DNA from: Sphingomicrobium sp. XHP0239
GTDB taxonomy: Bacteria; Pseudomonadota; Alphaproteobacteria; Sphingomonadales; Sphingomonadaceae
Direction: 5' to 3'
Assembly (NCBI RefSeq): GCF_039555325.1
Contig: NZ_CP154608.1
Location: 1,364,001 to 1,428,000, forward strand
Length of the DNA stretch: 64,000 nt
This document shows positions 9,666-17,122 of the stretch, in pieces (the first letter of the stretch is position 1; the number at the start of each line of letters is the position of its first letter). The notes below the pieces were generated by a model. The model ran no database searches and was not told the origin of the DNA. It saw nothing but the letters and a program-made list of their open reading frames with translations. Both the position numbers and the translations under genes were made by a program.

Positions 9666-9739
9666 GCTGTACAAGCGCTTGAAAAAGGACCGTTTCCCTT
9701 TAGGGTCCAACCCGACGACACCAGGCCGGGGGGCCCGAC

Positions 9740-10162
9740 GTGAAATTTTGGATCATTGCCGGGCTCGCTTGCCTCGCCGCCTGCCGGGACGATGCCGCCG
9801 AACCGCAGTCGGCCGAGCAATTGCCATCGAGCGATGAAGAGGCCGAGGCTCCCGTCACATATCCGGAGCCGGAAGTGGCCGGCCGCGCCTTTCGCATCGA
9901 GGGTATCCCGACCATCGACCGCACCGTCTTCGGAACGAAGCGCCGCTATCGCAACGAGCTGAACGGCGAGACCGTCCAGACCGGCTATTATGCCGTGACA
10001 CCCGATAACCAGCTTTGCTTTCACTTCGACGATGTCGCAGGCAATCCCTGCTTCTCGCTGCACCCCGACCCCGACGAAGACGGCGCCTATATCCTGGCCC
10101 GCGTCGGGAGGCCGGCGGAGGCGCGGCTGATCGAGGATGGACCGAGCGACCTCGATGGCTGA
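9740..10162 (+). CDS. Small lipoprotein, member of a local paralogous family
   Basis: A 140-residue lipoprotein starting with GTG; the lipobox is LAAC at residues 12-15 (mature Cys15). After an acidic linker comes a domain of about 75 residues with G-x-Y, then Q-L-C-F at about residue 91 and a second Cys eleven residues later (GNPCFSL). That two-cysteine ending, preceded by short strands, recurs in the genes at 11833, 12451 and 12929, which suggests a small shared beta-rich fold with one disulfide in the periplasm. No known domain is recognised. It overlaps the next gene by eight bases, implying co-translation. Function unknown. Confidence 0.7.
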   Translation: MKFWIIAGLACLAACRDDAAEPQSAEQLPSSDEEAEAPVTYPEPEVAGRAFRIEGIPTIDRTVFGTKRRYRNELNGETVQTGYYAVTPDNQLCFHFDDVAGNPCFSLHPDPDEDGAYILARVGRPAEARLIEDGPSDLDG

Positions 10163-11030
10163 ACCCGAAACCCCTCCCCCGCCCGAGCCTCCAGAGCCGC
10201 CCGCGCACCGACGCGCGCCTCGAATGCTGCGCGGCTGGTTCGGTAAACTGCGCCGCCGCCGCTGGCTCAAGCTGTTCGCGTTCGAATTCACTGTCGTGTT
10301 GCTGGGCGTTCTCGCCGCGACGGGTCTCAACCATATCTTTTCCGAACGCGCCGCAGAGGCGCGCGCCGAAGACGCGCTGGACAGCCTGCGGGTCGAACTC
10401 GCCATGCTCGATCTGGGTGTCGAACGCCGATTGCGCACCTACCCCTGCACCATCTGGCGGCTCGAACAGATCGAGAAACGCATCAAGGACGAGCCTGCGG
10501 CGATCGAGCACCAGATGTATCATCCGCCGATGCAGGCGCTGGTCACCTTTCCGGGTTGGGGTTCGGAAACGATCGCCGAATATCGCCGCTATCTGAACGA
10601 GGAACAGATCGAGAGCATCACCAAGATCGGCGAGTTCGCCGATCAGCTCGAGAAGAATCAGGCGATCGAGGACGAGGCGTGGAACGACATCCATCGCATC
10701 TCCGAGGATCTGGGCGAGGCGACCGACGCCGATCTTTCGGAGGCGAAGGGCGGGCTGGTCACCGCCAAGCTGATCATCGTCGACATCTGGGGGATCGCGG
10801 GCTTCCTGCGCGAGGAACTCGAAACCCTCGATGTGAAGGGCGATTATTCGAGTCTCGACCAAATGCGGCAGCTGCCGTTCGTCTGCGACAAGATGCTCGG
10901 CTATTCGGTCGAGGACCAGATGGAAGAGCTTAGCGAGAGCGGCCGTCTCGTTACCGGCCAGCTTATCGAAAGCTGGTACCCCAACACGCGCGAGGGTCGC
11001 GCGGAGCAGGAAGCGGCGGCCGCGCGTTAG
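10155..11030 (+). CDS. Single-pass membrane protein of unknown function
   Basis: A 291-residue protein. A proline-rich N-terminus and a strongly basic patch (KLRRRRWLK) are followed by one membrane segment (about residues 45-66, FTVVLLGVLAATGL), then a long helical periplasmic part. By the positive-inside rule the N-terminus is cytoplasmic. The arrangement of a basic stretch, a helix of the F-x-x-V-V-L-L-G-V-L-x-A type and then an extended coiled domain occurs in DUF6090-like proteins, but I cannot confirm membership. The ATG at 10155 overlaps the preceding lipoprotein stop; an in-frame ATG at 10137 would add six residues. Probable operon with the lipoprotein upstream and the glutaredoxin-MauE gene six bases downstream. 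Confidence 0.65.
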   Translation: MAEPETPPPPEPPEPPAHRRAPRMLRGWFGKLRRRRWLKLFAFEFTVVLLGVLAATGLNHIFSERAAEARAEDALDSLRVELAMLDLGVERRLRTYPCTIWRLEQIEKRIKDEPAAIEHQMYHPPMQALVTFPGWGSETIAEYRRYLNEEQIESITKIGEFADQLEKNQAIEDEAWNDIHRISEDLGEATDADLSEAKGGLVTAKLIIVDIWGIAGFLREELETLDVKGDYSSLDQMRQLPFVCDKMLGYSVEDQMEELSESGRLVTGQLIESWYPNTREGRAEQEAAAAR

Positions 11031-11036
11031 ACATTC

Positions 11037-11795
11037 ATGCTCGACAAGACGACTCGGACCGCCCGCCTCTACCGCATGAAGATGGACAAGCATGTCTGTC
11101 CCTTCGGTCTCCAGGCCAAGCACCTTCTCAAATCCAAGGGCTACACGGTCGAGGATCACCCCCTCACCAGCCGCGCCGAAACCGATGCGTTCAAGGCCGA
11201 ACACGACGTCGACACGACGCCGCAGATCTTCATCGGCGACGAACGGATCGGAGGATACGAGGATCTGCGCCGCCATCTCGGCCTGAAGGTTCGCGATCCC
11301 GACGCCAAGACCTATCGGCCCGTCATCGCCCTGTTCGGCATGGCCGCCGCGATGGCGCTCGTCATCATGCTCGGCCTGCGCGTATCCGGCACCGACGCCG
11401 GCTTTGGCGGCTGGCTCGAACTGTTCGTCCCCATCTCGATGTGTCTGCTCGCTCTCCAGAAGCTGCAGGACGTGCGCTCCTTCGCCACCATGTTCCTGAA
11501 CTACGATCTGCTGGCGCGACGCTGGGTGCCCTACGGTCGCATCTATCCGTGGCTCGAAGGATTAGCGGGCGTCCTGATGCTCGGGCAGATCCTGTTGCCG
11601 CTCGCGATCCCGGTCGCGCTGTTCATCGGCATCATCGGTGCAATCAGCGTTTTCAAGGCCGTCTACATCGACCGACGCGAGCTCAAGTGCGCTTGCGTGG
11701 GGGGCGGAAACAATGTGCCGCTCGGCTTCATCAGCCTGACGGAAAACCTGATGATGATCGGCATGGCGATCTGGATGGCACTGCGCTTCGTCTAG
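11037..11795 (+). CDS. Glutaredoxin domain fused to a MauE/DoxX-like membrane domain
   Basis: A 252-residue fusion. Residues 10-85 form a glutaredoxin-like domain: the active-site loop is KHVCPFGL, with a single cysteine instead of CPxC, then TTPQIFI (cis-proline) and a GGYEDL glutathione-site segment. Residues 97-252 hold four membrane helices of the MauE/DoxX type and end with a conserved CACVGGG loop. MauE proteins help disulfide formation in methylamine dehydrogenase maturation; the fusion suggests thiol-redox transfer at the membrane. The partner is unknown, but the adjacent two-cysteine secreted proteins are plausible substrates. The gene starts six bases after the preceding stop. The missing second active-site cysteine means a monothiol mechanism or a resolving cysteine from the CAC loop. 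Confidence 0.8.
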   Translation: MLDKTTRTARLYRMKMDKHVCPFGLQAKHLLKSKGYTVEDHPLTSRAETDAFKAEHDVDTTPQIFIGDERIGGYEDLRRHLGLKVRDPDAKTYRPVIALFGMAAAMALVIMLGLRVSGTDAGFGGWLELFVPISMCLLALQKLQDVRSFATMFLNYDLLARRWVPYGRIYPWLEGLAGVLMLGQILLPLAIPVALFIGIIGAISVFKAVYIDRRELKCACVGGGNNVPLGFISLTENLMMIGMAIWMALRFV

Positions 11796-11832
11796 TTCGT
11801 TGGTAACCCGAACCGAACTGGGGAGAATAAGT

Positions 11833-12324
11833 GTGAACAAGCTCATCCTGATTGCAGCCGCCGCGCCGCTGTCGCTCGCCCTGTCCGCGTGCGGGGGCAA
11901 TGACGTCGACGCGCCCGACAGCGAGAACGTCGATCTGACCGTCGGAGAGGACGGCGCAGTCGTCGACAACGAGGTCGCGCTCGGGAACCAGACCAACACG
12001 GTCGAGGGGACGCCCTATGCCGACACGGCCTGGGAATATACCGGCGCCGACGGCACCGTCATCACCAGCTCGCTCCGCAGCGACGGCTCCTATCAGGACG
12101 TCGGCGGCGACGAGGTGCGGGACCAGGGAACCTGGAGCTACGACGAACAGAACCGCATCTGCTTCGACAGCAGTATGGAAAACGACAACGACCAGTGTTG
12201 GGACGGCCCGCCGCAACCCGTGGGGAACGGACAGTCCTACGTCGCGAATTCGGATACGGGCATGAGCATGGAGCTGACGCGCACCACCTATCGGCCCGCG
12301 GCACGCGAAGCGCCTGGCAGCTGA
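11833..12324 (+). CDS. Small lipoprotein, paralog family member
   Basis: A 163-residue lipoprotein whose GTG start has GGGGAG nine bases upstream. The lipobox is LSAC (mature Cys near residue 20), followed by an acidic linker. The C-terminal domain reads as DGSYQD..., G-T-W-S-Y, then RICF and a second Cys twelve residues later (DQCW). The pattern, a glycine-tyrosine strand, a G-T-W/Y strand, then two spaced cysteines, matches the proteins at 9740, 12451 and 12929. It probably sits at the outer or inner membrane facing the periplasm. Function unknown; the neighbouring glutaredoxin-MauE fusion may act on its disulfide. Confidence 0.7.
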   Translation: MNKLILIAAAAPLSLALSACGGNDVDAPDSENVDLTVGEDGAVVDNEVALGNQTNTVEGTPYADTAWEYTGADGTVITSSLRSDGSYQDVGGDEVRDQGTWSYDEQNRICFDSSMENDNDQCWDGPPQPVGNGQSYVANSDTGMSMELTRTTYRPAAREAPGS

Positions 12325-12450
12325 CGGGGGCGCCAAGCCGCCTCGATGAAGCAATTCCGTAACAAATTAGCGGCCTCTTTCGCATAGCCCTTTGATTCGA
12401 CGAACGAAACGTTAGGTTCGACGAACACTTTTGCCGAAGGAGTGATTCGA

Positions 12451-12801
12451 ATGTCCGTAATCCTGTCCCTCACCCTCGCTGCCCTGATCCAGGATGCGCC
12501 GCAGACCGTGGTCTCGGCGGGTCCGGAATATGAGGAAAAGCAGGGAATCTATGACATCAGCTTTCGCAACCAGCCGGTTGCCGTCGCCGTCCTCGGCGCA
12601 GATGGGAGCTATATCCAGGTCGATCCCAAGGGCGAGCGGGTTACCGGCACCTACGAACTGAAAGGCAAGGATCTTTGCTATCAGCCCGACGAGGGCGAGC
12701 AGACCTGCTGGTTCCAGACCAGCCGCGAGAACGACGGATGGCGCAAGCTCGTCAATCGCAAGAACGACGTCGAAGTCTGGATGAAGCGCCGCGAGAACTA
12801 G
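12451..12801 (+). CDS. Small exported protein, paralog family member
   Basis: A 116-residue protein with an ideal GAAGGAG site upstream of ATG 12451. The first 17 residues (MSVILSLTLAALIQ) form a short signal peptide without a lipobox, so unlike its neighbours it should be soluble in the periplasm. The domain has DGSYIQV, V-T-G-T-Y-E-L, KDLCYQP and EQTCWFQ: the same two-cysteine ending as the lipoproteins at 9740, 11833 and 12929. It is almost nothing but this domain, which makes it the cleanest family representative. It has its own promoter region (126-base gap upstream). Function unknown. Confidence 0.7.
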   Translation: MSVILSLTLAALIQDAPQTVVSAGPEYEEKQGIYDISFRNQPVAVAVLGADGSYIQVDPKGERVTGTYELKGKDLCYQPDEGEQTCWFQTSRENDGWRKLVNRKNDVEVWMKRREN

Positions 12802-12808
12802 GTCGCCG

Positions 12809-12838
12809 TCGACCGTCGGCGCTCGGACGCCGACGGTC
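12809..12838. repeat. 11-base inverted repeat between two secreted-protein genes
   Basis: GACCGTCGGCG at about 12809-12819 pairs with CGCCGACGGTC at about 12826-12836 across a six-base loop, just after the stop at 12801. No U-tract follows, so this is a weak terminator candidate or mRNA-stabilising hairpin. Confidence 0.4.
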
Positions 12839-12928
12839 CACGATCGCTTCGATTTCCCTGCCCGATCTTAAGGTGCCGGTGAGACTTTGTGCCTAATCCT
12901 CGGTTCATGGGAAATCCGGGGAATACGC

Positions 12929-13342
12929 ATGAAGAAGATTGTCTGGCTGCCGTTCCTTTTGTGCGCGGGCTGCTCGTCCGAGCCGCAGGGCGACAGAACG
13001 ACCGAGTTTTCTCGACCACCGTTCATGGCGACATCGGTGGCGATGGCTCCGTCCTGGACCCCGGCTCGTGCCGACCGTTCCGCGAGCGAAGCCATACTTC
13101 CACCATCCGGAAACTATGAATTTCGCGCTGGCGACGGCCAATCCGTCCCTCTCCGTATCGACGGCGGACGCCTCGCCGTCCGCAAGGAGGGGCGAACGAT
13201 GGAAGGTCGACTGAAGATCGTGGGCGATCAGCTATGCCTGTCCGCGGGTGACGGCCGGCCGGACTGCATGCGCCGCAGTGCGGACGGAGACTGGTCGGAC
13301 GACCGGGTCCGCCGCGGCGGAATTCGCCTCCTGCCGCGCTAG
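12929..13342 (+). CDS. Small lipoprotein, paralog family member
   Basis: A 137-residue lipoprotein; ATG 12929 follows a GGGGAAT ribosome site, and the lipobox LCAGC puts the mature cysteine near residue 15. After a linker the domain shows NYEFRAG, IDGGRL, the strand MEGRLKIVG, then QLCLS and PDCMRR, the two-cysteine signature seen three times upstream, though more diverged. The tail is Arg-rich. It ends only ten bases before the convergent SH3-protein gene. Function unknown; it is the last member of a run of four related exported proteins within 3.6 kb. Confidence 0.65.
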   Translation: MKKIVWLPFLLCAGCSSEPQGDRTTEFSRPPFMATSVAMAPSWTPARADRSASEAILPPSGNYEFRAGDGQSVPLRIDGGRLAVRKEGRTMEGRLKIVGDQLCLSAGDGRPDCMRRSADGDWSDDRVRRGGIRLLPR

Positions 13343-13352
13343 TCCTGCCGCG

Positions 13353-13859
13353 CTAGTTGATTTCTTCGTTCTCGTCGGCGCCCCAGACGTCGTCCTGCGA
13401 CACCCACCCTTCGCGCTCGCCGAAGCGAACGAGACAGGCGTTTCCGTTACATTCCTCGACCCGTCCCACCACACCGGGTTCGGCGCGGTAGCGGGTCGGA
13501 CTGTTCGCGCTGTCGCTCGCCCGAACGGCGATCGGCGCCTCGGCGGTGACCAGCACGGTCCGGCGGTCCGACAGCAACGCGACGGCCATCCAGCCCGTCG
13601 TGCCGTCGGGATCCTCGATCTTGCGCCAGTTGTCGTAACGCTGGACCACCTTCACCGGCAGATCGCGTCGCTGGTAAAGCCAGATACCGGGAAAATTCCG
13701 ACCCGGGCCGGTGCGCATCATCGCCTGCCCCGACGAGATGCTGGCCCAATAGGGCACGGCGCGGTCTTCCTGCGCCGACGCGGAGGTGGACAGCATCACG
13801 GCCGCCATCGCGGCGGTAGGGAGCATCCACCGCCCCGCTGCCGTCCGCCAATCGACCAT
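13353..13859 (-). CDS. Exported SH3-domain protein
   Basis: A 168-residue protein with a signal peptide ending SASAQE, near residue 29. The mature part contains two tandem bacterial SH3-like repeats: the first with RTGPGRNFPGIWLY and WRKIEDPDGTTGWM, the second with VRASDSANSPTRYRAEPGVVGRVEEC and WVSQDDVWG. Bacterial SH3 domains of this type bind cell wall or act as spacers, and this stand-alone form is common in alphaproteobacteria. The start ATG overlaps the stop of the upstream oxygenase gene by one base, so they are translationally coupled; the functional connection is unclear. Confidence 0.8.
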   Translation of the reverse strand: MVDWRTAAGRWMLPTAAMAAVMLSTSASAQEDRAVPYWASISSGQAMMRTGPGRNFPGIWLYQRRDLPVKVVQRYDNWRKIEDPDGTTGWMAVALLSDRRTVLVTAEAPIAVRASDSANSPTRYRAEPGVVGRVEECNGNACLVRFGEREGWVSQDDVWGADENEEIN

Positions 13860-15265
13860 CACGCGCCCTCCAGAATACGGTCGACCAACTGCCCGACGGT
13901 CGGCACGAACCCGTTGGAGTAGAAGGGGTCCTGCTTGAACCGGTAGGCGGCGTGGCCCGCGAACATCAGATTTTCGTCGATCGGGCCGCCATGCGCGATG
14001 TCCTGCAGCGTTTTTTGAATGCAGAAGCTGCGCGGATCGGCCAGCCGGCCGGTCGTGTTCTTCTCGTTGTCGGCCCAGCTGGAAAAGCTGCATTGCGACA
14101 GGCAGCCCATGCAGTCCGCCTGATCCTTGCGGATCATGTCGCGCTCTTCCTCACTCGCGAAGACGAGCGTGTCGGCGGGTGTCTTCATCGCTTCGGTATG
14201 CCCCGCCGCATGCCATTCGCGCGCCTTCTGAAGATCGGCCTTGGTCACCCAATATTGCTTGCGGCCCTTGATCCCGACGTCGAGCGCGAACTGGTGGTCG
14301 CCCTCCTGTTCCTTGGTAAACGGAATCTGCCGTTCCGACCGCGCCTCCAGGCTTTTCAGAAAGGGGTTTCGGACCGCACTGGAATAGAAGCCGGTGGGAG
14401 AGAATTTGTGCAACAGCACGTCGCCCTCCTCCAGCTCCATCAACCGCGCCTTCCATTCGGGCGGGATCGGGCTTTCCTGCGTCAGCAGCGGGCGCGTTCC
14501 GAACTGGAAGGCGATCGGCCCCAGTTCTTCATTCTCGATCCAGTCGTTCCATTCGTCGAGCCGCCACACGCCGCCCGCCATTACGATCGGGACTTCGGGC
14601 GCATCGTTCTCGCGCATCATCTTCCGCAACTCGGCAACGCGCGGGTAGGGATCCTGCGGTTCGCGCGGATTCTCGGCATTGGACAAGCCATTGTGTCCGC
14701 CCGCCAGCCACGGATCCTCGTACACCACGGCGCCGAGACCGTCGGGATGCTTCGAATAAGCGCGTTTCCAGAGTGCGCGGAACGCCCGTCCCGACGAGAT
14801 GATCGGAAGATATTTCACGCCATGTTCGCGCGCGATCTCGCTCAACCGGTAGGGCATGCCCGCGCCGCAGGTGACGCCGTCGACTATGTCCGCGCAATTG
14901 TCGAGCAGGCCCTCGAGTACCCGTTCCGCACCGCCCATTTCCCACAGCACGTTGACGTTGATCGCGCCTTCGCCGTTCGCCAGTTCGTGCGCCTTGGTGA
15001 CCTGCGCGGTTGCACCATCGATCGCATACTGGACCAGTTCCTCGTGCCGCCCGCGACGGGTCATTTCCTCGTAGACCTGCGGAATGATCCGGCCCTCGGG
15101 GTCGTAGCTGTCGGCATTGACCGCACTGACCGTGCCGATGCCGCCCGCAGCCGCCCACGCGCCCGACGAAGCATGATTGGTCGCGCTGACCCCCTTGCCG
15201 CCTTCGATCAGCGGCCAGACGGACTTTCCATTATACTCGATCTTCTTGAGGCCTTTGAACGCCAC
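13859..15265 (-). CDS. Nitronate monooxygenase-like flavoprotein with C-terminal cysteine motif
   Basis: A 468-residue TIM-barrel flavoprotein of the nitronate monooxygenase/2-nitropropane dioxygenase family. Supporting segments are GIGTVSAVN near the N-terminus, the phosphate-binding PIVMAGGVW and the FQFGTRPLLTQES stretch near the FMN site. It is longer than simple family members and has a C-terminal extension containing CMGCLSQCSFSSW and a later Cys (FCIQK), which could bind metal or an iron-sulfur cluster; this is inference. It likely oxidises a nitronate or reduces an unsaturated substrate with FMN in the cytoplasm. The stop overlaps the SH3-protein start. The start is the ATG at 15265, just downstream of AGGAGA. 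Confidence 0.8.
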   Translation of the reverse strand: MAFKGLKKIEYNGKSVWPLIEGGKGVSATNHASSGAWAAAGGIGTVSAVNADSYDPEGRIIPQVYEEMTRRGRHEELVQYAIDGATAQVTKAHELANGEGAINVNVLWEMGGAERVLEGLLDNCADIVDGVTCGAGMPYRLSEIAREHGVKYLPIISSGRAFRALWKRAYSKHPDGLGAVVYEDPWLAGGHNGLSNAENPREPQDPYPRVAELRKMMRENDAPEVPIVMAGGVWRLDEWNDWIENEELGPIAFQFGTRPLLTQESPIPPEWKARLMELEEGDVLLHKFSPTGFYSSAVRNPFLKSLEARSERQIPFTKEQEGDHQFALDVGIKGRKQYWVTKADLQKAREWHAAGHTEAMKTPADTLVFASEEERDMIRKDQADCMGCLSQCSFSSWADNEKNTTGRLADPRSFCIQKTLQDIAHGGPIDENLMFAGHAAYRFKQDPFYSNGFVPTVGQLVDRILEGA

Positions 15266-15327
15266 ACGTCTCTCCTGACACTGGTGTTAGGCGCTATAGC
15301 AGCCGTATCGGCCGCTACAATGGCGGC

Positions 15328-16182
15328 TTAATCGCTGAGCGCGAAATCCAGCCCGATATCGACCGCCGGCGCGCCCATCGTGATCTTGCTGGTCGAGATG
15401 AAATCGACCCCCGTTTCCGCAACCGCCCGGATCGTGGACAGATCGATACCGCCGGAGGCTTCCAGCGGGACGCGCCCTCCGACCAGCGCCACCGCTTCGC
15501 GAAGGACATCGGGCGGCATGTTGTCGAGCAGCAAGCGGTTCGCTCCTGCGGCCAAGGCGGGCTCGATTTGATCGATCCGGTCGACCTCGACCTGGACGTC
15601 CAGTCCGTGATCGGCACCTGCAGCCGCCGCCACGGTGGCCGCGATATCGCCGTTATTCACCGCGATATGATTGTCCTTGATCAACAGCCCGTCGTCCATC
15701 CGCAGGCGGTGGTTCGACGCCCCTCCCATCGCGCTGGCATACTTCGACAGCGCGCGCAGCCCGGGAATGGTCTTGCGCGTATCGAGCACGACGGCCTCGG
15801 TCCCGTCGACCGCATCGGCAAACCGCCGGGCCATCGTGGCCATCCCGCACATCACCTGAAGCGTGTTCAGCGCCGAGCGTTCCGCCGCCAGCATGGCGCG
15901 CGCGTTGCCGTGGAGCGTCATCAGGTCGCGCCCCGCTTCGACCCGCTCGCCATCCTCGACCAGCAATTCGATCTCGACGTCCGGGTCGAGGTGGCGGAAG
16001 AAAGCGGCGGCGACGTCCAACCCCGCGACCACGATTTCCTCGCGCGTGTCCATCACCGCCTCGAACATCGCCCCTTCGGGCAGCGTCGAAGCGGAGGTGA
16101 CGTCACCGCCCGAGCCGAGATCTTCCTGCAGGACGGTGTCCACGAATTTGTCGATGTCGAAATCCTCGAGCGGGTCGCTCAT
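15328..16182 (-). CDS. nadC: Nicotinate-nucleotide pyrophosphorylase (quinolinate phosphoribosyltransferase)
   Basis: A 284-residue enzyme of normal family length. It converts quinolinate and PRPP to nicotinate mononucleotide in de novo NAD synthesis. Visible signatures: LQEDLGSGGDVTS at the N-terminus, RSALNTLQVMCGMAT, the substrate-binding DTRKTIPGLR, the basic HRLRMDDGLLIKDNH loop, and the C-terminal LEASGGIDLSTI and FISTSKIT. The start at 16182 overlaps the stop of the metallophosphoesterase gene in an ATGA junction and follows a GGGGAAGAAGG site. nadA and nadB are not in the window. Confidence 0.95.
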   Translation of the reverse strand: MSDPLEDFDIDKFVDTVLQEDLGSGGDVTSASTLPEGAMFEAVMDTREEIVVAGLDVAAAFFRHLDPDVEIELLVEDGERVEAGRDLMTLHGNARAMLAAERSALNTLQVMCGMATMARRFADAVDGTEAVVLDTRKTIPGLRALSKYASAMGGASNHRLRMDDGLLIKDNHIAVNNGDIAATVAAAAGADHGLDVQVEVDRIDQIEPALAAGANRLLLDNMPPDVLREAVALVGGRVPLEASGGIDLSTIRAVAETGVDFISTSKITMGAPAVDIGLDFALSD

Positions 16183-17066
16183 GCCTTCTTCCCCTCCCCA
16201 GCGCGCGCGACTTCCGCGACGAGACCCATCGCGTTCGCGCTCGTCGGCTGCCAGTGCGCATCGTCGGCATTGCGCGCATAATGATGCTGGCGCCGCTCGA
16301 CGAACTCGTCGCCGTCCCAGCCGATCACCGTAACGACGCAGTTGAACCGGTTCGCCTCGATCAGGTTGAAGCTTGCCGGTTCGATCTTGATGCGTGTGGA
16401 AAATGCCGTGCCCGCCTGGATCGCCAGCGCCGACCCGTCGCCCTTCGGCAGGTCGAGCGAGCGGTGCACGCTCGAGGTATGGTTGTGCCCGGTAAGGATG
16501 AGGTCGATCCCGCAATCGTCGGTCGCGTTCACGGCCGCGACCTGGTTCTGCACCGCATCGCCCAGCTTTTCCCCGCGCGGAAGTTTCCACAACGGGTGGT
16601 GGCACGTCAGGATGCGCAGCGCATCGAGCGAGGCAGCCTCGAACTTCTCGCGCATCATCGCGATCTGATCGTCGGAAATCTTGCCGTTCTTGATGACGAG
16701 TCCGCGCGCCGTGTTGAGCCCCAGGATGGCGATGCCATCCTGTTCCACCCACGGATTGAGGTCATCGCCCCATTTTCCCATATGCTTGACGTAGTCCGCC
16801 GTCGGCCGGGTGAAACGCTTGACGAGATCGAAGCTCGGCACGTCATGGTTGCCGGGCACGACGATCAGCTTGTGACCCCGGTCCTCGATCTTCTGCAGCC
16901 ACGCGCGCGCCAGCTCGTATTCGCCGGGATCGTTCCATTGGGTGAGATCGCCTGCGACGATGACGTAGTCGGCGTGCGTGTCGCCGATGAACTGCTCGCA
17001 GGCAGCGACCAGATGTTCCTCGTGAATTCCGAAATGGACGTCGGACAGGTGCAGGATACGATGCAT
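16179..17066 (-). CDS. Calcineurin-like metallophosphoesterase
   Basis: A 295-residue cytosolic phosphoesterase with all five family motifs: LSDVHFG, AGDLTQW, VPGNHDV, LTCHHPLW and TGHNHTSSVH. These bind two metal ions; the class hydrolyses phosphodiesters such as cyclic nucleotides or phospholipid headgroups. The nearest recognisable group is the cpdA/YfcE-like 3',5'-cyclic-AMP phosphodiesterase type, but substrate cannot be fixed. It is the first gene of an apparent two-gene transcript with nadC, which starts inside its stop codon. It is divergent from a phosphotransferase gene across 56 bases. Confidence 0.88.
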   Translation of the reverse strand: MHRILHLSDVHFGIHEEHLVAACEQFIGDTHADYVIVAGDLTQWNDPGEYELARAWLQKIEDRGHKLIVVPGNHDVPSFDLVKRFTRPTADYVKHMGKWGDDLNPWVEQDGIAILGLNTARGLVIKNGKISDDQIAMMREKFEAASLDALRILTCHHPLWKLPRGEKLGDAVQNQVAAVNATDDCGIDLILTGHNHTSSVHRSLDLPKGDGSALAIQAGTAFSTRIKIEPASFNLIEANRFNCVVTVIGWDGDEFVERRQHHYARNADDAHWQPTSANAMGLVAEVARAGEGKKA

Positions 17067-17122
17067 GGAGAAGTGAATGCCCCGCTCTTTCGATTAGTTC
17101 AGAGGGACGCTAGGCAGGCCTT

